DNA of 64,000 nt from Pseudomonas jessenii (lineage in GTDB: Bacteria; Pseudomonadota; Gammaproteobacteria; Pseudomonadales; Pseudomonadaceae), in the NCBI RefSeq assembly GCF_002236115.1, contig NZ_NIWT01000001.1, positions 930,001-994,000 on the forward strand, given 5' to 3'. Within the stretch, counting starts at the first letter, position 1, and every line of letters starts with the position of its first letter. A model generated the notes under the pieces. That model worked only from the letters and a program-made list of their open reading frames with translations. It did not search any database and was not told the origin of the DNA. Both the position numbers and the translations under genes were made by a program. Positions 9,006-16,300 of this stretch are shown one piece after another.

Positions 9006-9064
9006 TTGACTCGCAGTGTTCAAAGGAGCGAAATTCGCTGTCGATTTTCCGGTGGAGGTCGCCC

Positions 9065-9091
9065 ATGACGCGATCTATGCTGGGCCCATGA
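9065..9091 (+). CDS. Putative 8-codon leader ORF coupled to ada
   Basis: ATG 9065 is preceded at ideal spacing by a strong Shine-Dalgarno (GGTGGAGG) and opens an eight-residue frame, Met-Thr-Arg-Ser-Met-Leu-Gly-Pro. Its TGA (9089-9091) overlaps the ada ATG (9088-9090) as ATGA. The ada start itself has no visible ribosome-binding site, so coupling through this frame is likely. Translation of the peptide is inferred. Confidence 0.5.
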   Translation: MTRSMLGP

Positions 9092-10170
9092 ACCTACAAA
9101 AAACGCTTCTACCGCCCCGTGCCGAGATGGTTCGCGCCATGCTCGAACGAGACACCTCCTACGAGGGGGTGTTTTTCACGGCGGTCAAGACCACAGGCAT
9201 CTTCTGCCGTCCCGGTTGCACCGCCCGCAGCCCGAAGCCTGCGAACGTCGAGTTCTTTGCCAGCGCCGAACAATGCCTGGCGGCGGGCTATCGCGCCTGC
9301 AAGCGCTGCAAACCGCTGGACACCGCCGCCAGCGCGCCGGACTGGGTGCAGAAACTGTTCAAGTCGGTAGACGCCGACCCGGAGCAGCGCTGGACCGACG
9401 CCCGGCTACTGGCTGAAGGCATCGAACCACTGAAACTGCGTCGCTGGTTCAAGCAGCACTTCGGCATGACCTTCCACGCCTGGCTGCGCACCCGGCGCCT
9501 GGGCATGGCGCTGGGCGGGATCAAACAGGGCGACTCCATCGATGACGTCGCCTTCGATTCCGGCTACGAGTCCCTGAGCGGTTTTCGCGATGCCTTTCAA
9601 AAATCCTTTCACATCACCCCGGGCCGGGCGGCCAACAGCGAGCCGCTGCTGTTCACGCGCCTGACCACCCCCCTGGGGCCGATGATCGCCATGGCCGAAC
9701 GGCGTGGGCTGGTGCTGCTGGAGTTTCTCGATCAGGCCTCGCTGAACCCTTCGGTCCAGGCGCTGCAAAACCGTTTCGGTTATGCCGTGGCACCGGGGCA
9801 CAACGCGCATTTGCAGCAGATCGAAGAGCAGTTGTCCGCGTATTTCGCCGGTACGCTCACTGAGTTCAGCGTGGCCTTGCACATGCCCGGTAGCGAGTTC
9901 TCCCGCCGGGTCTGGGCTGAACTGGCGAAGATCCCTTACGGCCGGACCACCACCTACGGCGCCATTGCGGCGATTCTGGGCAAGCCCGGTGCCAGTCGGG
10001 CGGTGGGCCTGGCCAACGGGCATAACCGCTTATCGATTGTCGTGCCCTGCCACCGGGTGATCGGCGCCGACGGCTCGTTGACCGGCTACGCTGGAGGCCA
10101 GCCGCGCAAGGCGTTTCTGCTCAGGCTGGAAAACGCAGCGGTGCAGCTCACGGAGCAGCTGGCGTTCTGA
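9088..10170 (+). CDS. ada: Ada: bifunctional methyl-phosphotriester acceptor/regulator and O6-methylguanine-DNA methyltransferase
   Basis: Cytoplasmic DNA repair protein and activator of the alkylation response, 360 residues. N-terminal zinc domain with methyl-acceptor cysteines (TGIFCRPGC at about 36-44 and ACKRC near 75), AraC-type HTH (about 85-185; YESLSGFRDAFQKSFHITPG), then the methyltransferase domain with the active-site motif PCHRV near residue 325. Start ATG 9088 gives the standard Ada N-terminus. A palindrome (AGCGAAATTCGCT, 9027-9039) and a leader ORF precede it. Followed by a PEP mutase homologue and an AlkA-type glycosylase, probably one operon. Confidence 0.95.
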   Translation: MNLQKTLLPPRAEMVRAMLERDTSYEGVFFTAVKTTGIFCRPGCTARSPKPANVEFFASAEQCLAAGYRACKRCKPLDTAASAPDWVQKLFKSVDADPEQRWTDARLLAEGIEPLKLRRWFKQHFGMTFHAWLRTRRLGMALGGIKQGDSIDDVAFDSGYESLSGFRDAFQKSFHITPGRAANSEPLLFTRLTTPLGPMIAMAERRGLVLLEFLDQASLNPSVQALQNRFGYAVAPGHNAHLQQIEEQLSAYFAGTLTEFSVALHMPGSEFSRRVWAELAKIPYGRTTTYGAIAAILGKPGASRAVGLANGHNRLSIVVPCHRVIGADGSLTGYAGGQPRKAFLLRLENAAVQLTEQLAF

Positions 10171-10205
10171 TCCCCCCACAGTTTTTTCATAAGGAAGGAA
10201 ACTCG

Positions 10206-11018
10206 ATGGACAGGCTCGACAATCAACTGCACCAACTGCATCACGAGGGTTTGCTGATCCTCACCAACGTCGCCGATGCCGCCGGTGCGCGGCTGGTGGA
10301 GCAACTGGGCAACAAGGCCGTCGCCACCAGCAGTGCGGCGGTGGCCTGGGTACATGGCTATCCGGACGGCAACACCCTGCCCCTTGAGCGCCTGGTCTCG
10401 ACGGTCGAGTCGATTGCCCGGGTCATTTCGGTGCCACTGACCGTGGACATCGAAGCCGGTTATTCCGATGACCTGGAACGGGTGGCAACAGTGGTTGACG
10501 CCGTGATTGCCGCCGGCGCTGTCGGAATCAATATCGAGGACGGCTCCTCGCCGCCGGAATTACTGGTACGCAAGATTGAAACCGCGCGCCAGGTGGCCGA
10601 TCGACGTAACGTGAACCTGTTCATCAATGCGCGCACCGATGTTTATCTTCGGGGTCTGGTGCCTGCCGAAGATCGCGTCGCCGAAACCCTCGAGCGCGCC
10701 AAGCTGTATCAGGCGGCCGGTGCCAATGGCCTGTTTGCGGCGGGCGTTACCGCGGAGTACGAGATCAAGGCGCTGTGCCACGGCACCTCGCTGCCGCTGA
10801 ATGTGCTTGGCTTCCCGGGCCTGCCGTCACCCGAAGTGCTCAAAGAAATTGGTGTGCGCCGCCTGTCCGCAGGTTCAGGCATCGCCGAATTCCTCTACGG
10901 TGCCATGGCCGGCATCGCCAAAAGCTTTCTGCAAACCGGCAAGTTCGATACCCACGACCTGAAGGCCCTCACCTATGGCGAAGTGAACGCTCTGCTGAAA
11001 CCGTCCGGGAAAGCCTGA
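10206..11018 (+). CDS. Isocitrate lyase/PEP mutase superfamily protein
   Basis: TIM-barrel enzyme of 270 residues in the PEP mutase/2-methylisocitrate lyase superfamily. Metal-binding and active-site strands are visible: PLTVDIEAGYSDD near residue 80, GINIEDGS near 105 and FINARTDVYLRG near 140. It lacks the KKCGH loop of true isocitrate lyases, so a carboxyphosphonoenolpyruvate mutase- or oxaloacetase-like C-C or C-P reaction is as likely. AAGGAAGG precedes ATG 10206. It sits between ada and the glycosylase gene, 4 bases from the latter, and is probably translated from the same message; its relation to alkylation repair is not known to me. Confidence 0.88.
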   Translation: MDRLDNQLHQLHHEGLLILTNVADAAGARLVEQLGNKAVATSSAAVAWVHGYPDGNTLPLERLVSTVESIARVISVPLTVDIEAGYSDDLERVATVVDAVIAAGAVGINIEDGSSPPELLVRKIETARQVADRRNVNLFINARTDVYLRGLVPAEDRVAETLERAKLYQAAGANGLFAAGVTAEYEIKALCHGTSLPLNVLGFPGLPSPEVLKEIGVRRLSAGSGIAEFLYGAMAGIAKSFLQTGKFDTHDLKALTYGEVNALLKPSGKA

Positions 11019-11022
11019 GCCC

Positions 11023-11640
11023 ATGGCCGACGGCTATCAGGCGGCCAGTGCGTTCCTGGCGACCATCGATGACGACTGGCGCCGCCACATCGACGCCGTC
11101 GGCCCGTGCCTGCACCAGCCGCATGCGGCCCGTGATCCCTATGAGTCGCTGGTGCGGGCGATTGCCTATCAGCAACTGCACGCCAAGGCCGGCGATGCGA
11201 TTGTCGGCCGGCTGCTGGCACTGTTCGGTTCGGGTGCGTTTCCCAAGCCTGAACAGATCGTCGCGACCGATTTCGACCGACTGCGCAGTTGCGGATTTTC
11301 CGCGAGCAAGATCGCGACCATTCAGGGCATCGCCCAGGCGGCGCTGGACGGCGTGGTGCCCGATTACGCCACGGCGTTGGCCATGGACGATGAAGCACTG
11401 ATCGAGCGCCTGATCACGTTGCGCGGCGTGGGCCGCTGGACCGTGGAGATGCTGCTGATCTACAGCCTGGAGCGGCCGGATATCCTGCCGGCCGATGACT
11501 TTGGCGTGCGTGAGGGCTATAGGCGACTCAAGGGCCTGGAGGTGCAGCCGACACGCAAGCAGATGATCGAGATCGGATTGGGGTGGAGCCCGTACCGGAC
11601 GGTGGCCTCCTGGTATTTGTGGCGGGTGCCTGGCCGGTAG
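11023..11640 (+). CDS. AlkA-type DNA-3-methyladenine glycosylase II
   Basis: Base-excision repair glycosylase of 205 residues, the short HhH-GPD form without the N-terminal AlkA domain. The helix-hairpin-helix (LITLRGVGRWTVEMLLIYSL) and the downstream catalytic Asp in LPADDFGVREGY are present at about residues 125-165. ATG 11023 lies four bases after the preceding stop, pointing to translational linkage. Together with ada upstream this forms an inducible alkylation-damage operon. It removes 3-methyladenine and related lesions by family knowledge. Confidence 0.92.
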   Translation: MADGYQAASAFLATIDDDWRRHIDAVGPCLHQPHAARDPYESLVRAIAYQQLHAKAGDAIVGRLLALFGSGAFPKPEQIVATDFDRLRSCGFSASKIATIQGIAQAALDGVVPDYATALAMDDEALIERLITLRGVGRWTVEMLLIYSLERPDILPADDFGVREGYRRLKGLEVQPTRKQMIEIGLGWSPYRTVASWYLWRVPGR

Positions 11641-11655
11641 ACCGCGTTATCGTTC

Positions 11656-11740
11656 ATCGCGAGCAAGCTCGCTCCCACATGGACTCTGTGTACATAAAAT
11701 CTTTGGCAGACACAAAACCTGTGGGAGCGAGCTTGCTCCG
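11656..11740. repeat. REP pair, A family, right arm degraded
   Basis: The left arm is an intact inverted A core. The right arm starts GTGGGAGCGAGCTTGCTC but loses the final GCGAT (reads CGGGCGG instead). The 14 bases before the left arm (CGCGTTATCGTTC) are also found before the repeat at 15081. Between convergent alkA-like and potF-like genes. Confidence 0.85.
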
Positions 11741-11792
11741 GGCGGCGATCCGACGATGGCGTCAGTAGCGACACCACATCATCCAAAACCAG

Positions 11793-12890
11793 TCACAACC
11801 CCGACTTCAACCGGCTGAACGCCCTGATCAACGCCCGGTTGAACTCCTTGCCATTGTCATTCTTGCTGTACAGCGAAGCCCGGACCGCGGCCGGCGGATA
11901 CGTCCCCGGATCGTTGCGAATCGCCGGGTCGATCAAGCCGTCCGCCGCCGTAATCGCATTGGCGTAGTGGATGGTGTCGGTGATCGGCGCGATCACTTGC
12001 GGAGTCATCAGGTAATCCATCAACGCCAGGCCGGCCTGCGGATGCGGCGCGTCCTTGGGAATGACCATGGCATCGAACCAGATCAACGTGCCCTCCTTCG
12101 GAATCCGGTATTTCAGCGAGTACGGCTTGCCCGCCGCCTCGGCCTGGCCCGCCGCGATGGCCACGTTGCCGTTCCACGACATCGCCACGCAGGTGTTGCC
12201 GTTGGCCAGGTCGCTGATGTTCAGGTCGTTGTCGAAGTAGCGGATGTACGGACGAATCTTCGCCAGTTGCTGCTCGGCCAACTTCAAGTCATCGAGGTTC
12301 TGGCGGTTGATGTCCAGGCCCAGGTACTTCATGACCGCTGCAAACACTTCGTTGGGATCGTTGAGCAAGCTGACCCCGCAATCGGCGAATTTCGAGACCA
12401 CGGCCGGATCGAACAGCATCGCCCAACTGTCGGTCGGCGCATCGGGCAGGCGCTGTTTGACAGCCTGTTCCTGATACCCCACACCCGTGGTGCCCCAGGC
12501 GTAGATCCCGGCATAGCGGTTGCCCGGATCGAACACCGCCATGTGCTGGCGGAACTCCTCGCCGACGCCGGCAAAGTGCGGCAGTTGCTGCTTGTCGACC
12601 GTCTGCACCGCGCCACTCTCGATGGCCCGGGACAGGTGCTGCCCCGCCGTCAGCACCAGATCGTAGCCACTGCGGCCGGTGAGCAGCTTGGTCTCGACGG
12701 TTTCCAGGGAGTCGAAGTGGTCGACCACCACATGGATGCCGGTTTTCGCTTCAAAATTCTTCAAGGTGTCCGGGGCCAGGTACTCGCCCCAGATGTACAG
12801 GTTGACCACCGGTTTGGCGGTGTCGGCAGCCTGCACACACAGGGGTGCAAGCACCAGCAGTATTGCTTGAGTCAGTTTGTGCAGGCCCAC
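11793..12890 (-). CDS. PotF-like periplasmic polyamine-binding protein
   Basis: Extracellular solute-binding protein of about 365 residues, family of PotF/SpuD/SpuE. Signal peptide TQAILLVLAPLCVQA-AD is followed by the mature start VVNLYIWGEYLAPDTL and ligand-pocket segments (YAGIYAWGTTGVGY, CVAMSWNGNVAIA). Two GTG starts are possible. GTG 12896 overlaps the aguA stop as GTGA. GTG 12890, two codons later, has GGGAG at better spacing and is used here. No permease or ATPase gene is adjacent, so it must use a transporter encoded elsewhere or serve as a sensor. Coupling to agmatine deiminase suggests agmatine/putrescine. Confidence 0.88.
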   Translation of the reverse strand: MGLHKLTQAILLVLAPLCVQAADTAKPVVNLYIWGEYLAPDTLKNFEAKTGIHVVVDHFDSLETVETKLLTGRSGYDLVLTAGQHLSRAIESGAVQTVDKQQLPHFAGVGEEFRQHMAVFDPGNRYAGIYAWGTTGVGYQEQAVKQRLPDAPTDSWAMLFDPAVVSKFADCGVSLLNDPNEVFAAVMKYLGLDINRQNLDDLKLAEQQLAKIRPYIRYFDNDLNISDLANGNTCVAMSWNGNVAIAAGQAEAAGKPYSLKYRIPKEGTLIWFDAMVIPKDAPHPQAGLALMDYLMTPQVIAPITDTIHYANAITAADGLIDPAIRNDPGTYPPAAVRASLYSKNDNGKEFNRALIRAFSRLKSGL

Positions 12891-12892
12891 GA

Positions 12893-14017
12893 TCACGCTC
12901 CCTTTTTGTTGGAGGTGGTGACGGCGTACTGCGGCATGGTGATGCACGCGACGTTGCCGCCACCGAGGAGGATTTCCCGGGAGTTTTCGATGCCGACGAT
13001 GCTGTGTTGCGGGAACAGCTCGGCCAGGGTCGCCAGCGCCACTTTGTCGTTGCGATCACCAAACAGCGGCACCACGATGGAGCTGTTACCGGCGTAGTAG
13101 TTGATGTACGACGCGCAGATTTTCGTCCCGGCCTGGCGGGTATGGGTGCTGTCCTGCCGGTCCAGGCCTTCGGCTTCTTCGGCGGTCCACTCCAGCACAT
13201 CCGGCTGCGGCAGCTTGTGCACGATCAACTCGCGGCCACGACTGTCGCGGGTGCTGCGCAGGATGTCGTAGGCCTCCTGATAGATTTCCCATTGCGGGTC
13301 GTCGCGGTTGTCGGTCCATTGCAGCACCACTTCACCGGGGCGCACGAAGCACGCGAGGTCGTCGACGTGGCCGTCGGTTTCATCGAACTTGCAGCCCCGC
13401 GGCAGCCAGATCACCTGCTCGGCGCCGAGGTAATCGGTCAGGCGGCGGGTGACTTCGTCCTTGCCCAGGTGCTGGTTGCGATTGCGGTTGAGCAGGCATT
13501 GCTCAGTGGTCAGGATGCTGCCCTGGCCGTCGCTCTGGATACCGCCCAGTTCGGCGATCAACGGTGCGCGATAGCGGTCGAAGCGTTCGATTTCGAGGAT
13601 CTTGCCGGCGATCTGGTCGTCCTTGTCCCACGGATAGTACAAGCCGCCGTCGAGGCCGCCGTAGGCGTTGAATTCGAAGTCGACGCCGCGCACTTCGCCA
13701 CTCTGGTCATTGACCACAAAACACGGGCCGCTGTCGCGGAACCAGGTGTCGTTGCAGGTCATTTCGACCACGCGTACTTGCGGCGGCAACTGGCGACGCG
13801 CGGTGGCGAACTGTGCCGCCGAGGCGCACACGGTGACCGGTTCGCTCATGGAAATGGCGGTGACGATCTGCACCCAGACTTTCTGCGCCGGCTTGGCACC
13901 GTTGCGCCAGACGTCGGTACGCTCCGGCCAGCCGAGCCAGCAACCGGACTTGGCTTCGAATTCGCCAGGCAGGCGGAAACCGTCCTGTTTGGGAGTGGTG
14001 TCGAGCAAACGGGCCAT
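12893..14017 (-). CDS. aguA: Agmatine deiminase
   Basis: Hydrolyses agmatine to N-carbamoylputrescine and ammonia, feeding putrescine formation from arginine. 374 residues, of the guanidino-modifying fold. Conserved motifs: NDTWFRDSGPCFVV (about 87-100), GGIQSDGQGSI, the DETDGHVDDLACF histidine region and the nucleophile in LLGGGNVACIT (Cys about 358). ATG 14017 has AAGAGG seven bases upstream and is preferred to a TTG at 14023. Its stop overlaps the start of the PotF-like gene; a LysR gene lies 100 bases upstream on the same strand. No N-carbamoylputrescine amidase (aguB) is in this window. Confidence 0.93.
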   Translation of the reverse strand: MARLLDTTPKQDGFRLPGEFEAKSGCWLGWPERTDVWRNGAKPAQKVWVQIVTAISMSEPVTVCASAAQFATARRQLPPQVRVVEMTCNDTWFRDSGPCFVVNDQSGEVRGVDFEFNAYGGLDGGLYYPWDKDDQIAGKILEIERFDRYRAPLIAELGGIQSDGQGSILTTEQCLLNRNRNQHLGKDEVTRRLTDYLGAEQVIWLPRGCKFDETDGHVDDLACFVRPGEVVLQWTDNRDDPQWEIYQEAYDILRSTRDSRGRELIVHKLPQPDVLEWTAEEAEGLDRQDSTHTRQAGTKICASYINYYAGNSSIVVPLFGDRNDKVALATLAELFPQHSIVGIENSREILLGGGNVACITMPQYAVTTSNKKGA

Positions 14018-14117
14018 GGTCAAACCTCTTCAACTGGGATTGGAATGACCACAGGCTAAGGGCGACAGCGACTGGCTCGCCAACGATGATTATTTCGGAA
14101 TACTTGAATTCAACTCA

Positions 14118-15002
14118 TCAATCGAGCAACTGATCGTTGAACCATTCCAGCATTTGCGCCACCGCCGGGCGCTCCAGCCGCAGCCGCTCGCACACCAGCG
14201 CATATTGGCCCAGCGCGGTCATGCTCGAGGTGAACGGCCGTACCAGCCGCCCGCTGAGCAAATCTTCCTGGGCCGTCAAGTTGTCGCCCATGGCCACGCC
14301 CTGCCCTTGGGCCGCGGCCTCCAGTGCCAGCCCGGCGTGGGCGAAATACAATTGACGATCAGGGCGCTGGTCACCGGCATGGCTGGTAAGCCACGCGGTC
14401 CAGGTCTTGCCGTCCTGGTCGTCGTGCAGCAGACAGTGGCGGGCCAGGTCCTTCGGGGTTTTCAGGGTGCCCTGGTTGAACAGGCCGGGGCTGCACACCG
14501 GGAAGAACTGCAACGCAGGCAGCGGCCGGACGAAATACGCGGTGCTGTCCACCGGGCCGGTGCCGTAGGTGATCGCCAGGTCGATGTCTTCCCCGGGTGC
14601 CGTGGCGTCGATCGGCTGTTCGTACAGATGCAAGGTGATGTGTGGGTAACGCGCGTAGAAATCCGTGAGACGACTCATCAGCCACTTTTGCGCCAGCTCG
14701 GCGGTAACCGCCAGACGCAATACCGCCAGGGATGAAGGGTCGCGCAGTTCATCGCAGGCATCGCCAATCAGTTCGAAAGCCTGCTGCAAACTTTGCATCA
14801 GGCGCCCGGCAGCCAGGGTCGGGCGAATCTGCCGGCCCTCGCGCACGAACAGCGGCACACCGAGTTGTTCTTCGAGTTGGCGAATCTGGTGGCTGACCGC
14901 GCTGTCGGTGACACACAACTCGGCCGCCGCCCGACCGAAATGGGCGTGACGGGCGGCGCATTCGAAGGTTCGCAGGGCTGCCAGGGAGGGTAAGCGTCGC
15001 AT
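14118..15002 (-). CDS. LysR-family regulator (GcvA-like)
   Basis: Transcription factor of 294 residues. The N-terminal HTH (about 5-65; SLAALRTFECAARHAHFGRAA, of which AALRTFECAARH is typical of GcvA-like members) is followed by a co-inducer domain (about 90-290). It lies upstream of aguA and the PotF-like gene on the same strand rather than divergent, so control of agmatine use is plausible but not shown by the layout. ATG 15002 is the natural start. Confidence 0.9.
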   Translation of the reverse strand: MRRLPSLAALRTFECAARHAHFGRAAAELCVTDSAVSHQIRQLEEQLGVPLFVREGRQIRPTLAAGRLMQSLQQAFELIGDACDELRDPSSLAVLRLAVTAELAQKWLMSRLTDFYARYPHITLHLYEQPIDATAPGEDIDLAITYGTGPVDSTAYFVRPLPALQFFPVCSPGLFNQGTLKTPKDLARHCLLHDDQDGKTWTAWLTSHAGDQRPDRQLYFAHAGLALEAAAQGQGVAMGDNLTAQEDLLSGRLVRPFTSSMTALGQYALVCERLRLERPAVAQMLEWFNDQLLD

Positions 15003-15080
15003 GGGGGTTATGTCCCGGTTTCGAGGGGGACATGCTGACTTGGCCTTGAGTGGGCGTCCAGTGGGACCGCGTTATCGTTC

Positions 15081-15145
15081 ATCGCGAGCAAGCTCGCTCC
15101 CACAGGGGATTGCATTCCAAATGTGGGAGCGAGCTTGCTCGCGAT
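15081..15145. repeat. REP pair, A family, close spacing
   Basis: Two inverted A cores separated by about 17 bases (GGGGATTGCATTCCAAA). It is preceded by CGCGTTATCGTTC, as at 11656. Located in the space between the divergent lysR and thioesterase genes. Confidence 0.87.
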
Positions 15146-15253
15146 GGGGCCAGTATATTCACCATAAATCCACCGCCCTATCACGCTGGCTGATCAACGA
15201 TGACATGCCCCCGCACCCGGCGCATGTTGAACCCTCAACCGGAGGGACTCGCC

Positions 15254-15652
15254 ATGCTCAACACACTCAAACAGATCAACTCAACCTCGGCCTTCAACCG
15301 CTGGGCCGGCTTTGAAGTCACCCGCGCCGAAACTGGCGAAGCCGAGCTCACCATGGCCTTTCGTGAAAACGACATGGCGCAATACGCCGGTTTCCTGCAT
15401 GCCGGCCTGATTGGCGCGATGCTCGACACCGCCTGCGGATTTGCCGCCGGGACTGTGGCGGGCAACGTGCTGGCCTCGCACTTTTCAGTGAACTGCCTGG
15501 CACCTGCGATCGGTGAAGTGTTCATCGCCCGGGGCCGAGTGGTGAAGGCCGGCAAGAAACAGGTATTTGCCCGCGCCGAACTGTTCGCGCAAACAGGCGG
15601 TCAATTGAAACTGGTGGCGACCGGCGACGCGATTCTGGTGCCGGTCGAGTAG
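15254..15652 (+). CDS. PaaI-family hotdog thioesterase
   Basis: Small acyl-CoA thioesterase-like protein of 132 residues with the hotdog fold. The PaaI-type active-site segment AQYAGFLHAGLIGAMLDTACG carries the conserved HxG and Asp (core FLHAGLIGAMLDTA). Start ATG 15254 follows GGAGGG; earlier in-frame codons lie in non-coding DNA. A phenylacetate operon is not present, so it is probably a general acyl-CoA hydrolase. Neighbouring GFA gene follows in the same direction. Confidence 0.88.
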   Translation: MLNTLKQINSTSAFNRWAGFEVTRAETGEAELTMAFRENDMAQYAGFLHAGLIGAMLDTACGFAAGTVAGNVLASHFSVNCLAPAIGEVFIARGRVVKAGKKQVFARAELFAQTGGQLKLVATGDAILVPVE

Positions 15653-15703
15653 CCCTTACGGTCTAGGCTGTTCAGGGTACGCTCAAGTCAGCCGGAGGCT
15701 CCC

Positions 15704-16198
15704 ATGCATCTCGAAGGTTCCTGCCATTGCGGCGCGGTGTCGTTCAGTTTGACCAGCGCCCACCCCTACCCTTACCAGCGTTGTTACTGCTCGATCTGCC
15801 GCAAGACACAGGGCGGTGGCGGCTATGCGATCAACCTCGGTGGCGATGCCGCCAGCCTCAAGGTTCGCGGGCGCAAACACATCGCGATTTACCATGCGCG
15901 GCTCAAGGAACAAGACGACAAGCGCGCCCACAGCAGCACGGCCGAGCGGCATTTCTGCTCGGTCTGCGCAACGGCTCTGTGGCTATTCAGCCCGGAGTGG
16001 CCTGAGTTGATTCACCCCTTCGCCTCGGCCATCGACACGCCGCTGCCGGTGCCGCCGGAGCACACGCACCTGATGCTCGGTTCAAAAGCGCCGTGGGTGG
16101 AGGTGCAGACGCAGCCCGGGGATCAACAGTTCGATCTGTACCCCGAGGAATCCATCGCCCAGTGGCATGAGCGTCTCGGCCTGGTCTGCCGAGAATAA
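15704..16198 (+). CDS. GFA-family zinc protein
   Basis: Protein of 164 residues in the glutathione-dependent formaldehyde-activating (GFA) family. Zinc-ligand cysteines are visible in order: GSCHCGAVSF (5-14), CYCSICRKTQGG (about 28-39) and FCSVCATALW (about 84-93). Despite the family name, most members have no demonstrated glutathione or formaldehyde reaction, so function is open. GGAGG lies before ATG 15704. The second receptor gene begins 103 bases downstream. Confidence 0.88.
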   Translation: MHLEGSCHCGAVSFSLTSAHPYPYQRCYCSICRKTQGGGGYAINLGGDAASLKVRGRKHIAIYHARLKEQDDKRAHSSTAERHFCSVCATALWLFSPEWPELIHPFASAIDTPLPVPPEHTHLMLGSKAPWVEVQTQPGDQQFDLYPEESIAQWHERLGLVCRE

Positions 16199-16203
16199 TT
16201 ATC

Positions 16204-16300
16204 AGTTTTTTTCATACGGCAGTTCCCCTTTGCGTTTTTCGTTCGGTCAACCCCTCAGAAGCACTTCAACTACCGATCGATTCGATGCAAAGGGATCCCC
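16204..16300 (+). promoter_or_regulatory. Second receptor upstream block, homologous to 937-1030
   Basis: The 16222-16254 segment (TTCCC...TGCGTTTTTCGTTCGGT) matches 955-987 at 28 of 33 positions, and the distance to the start codon is 79 versus 76 bases. Conservation extends to a T-run upstream and GGGA.CCCCATG at the start. This suggests control by the same sigma factor, or a duplication that carried the promoter along. Confidence 0.5.

Noticed and set aside
9016..9087. GTG 9016 as ada start
   Set aside because: The added 24 residues do not resemble Ada N-termini and would overlap the promoter palindrome and the leader ORF.
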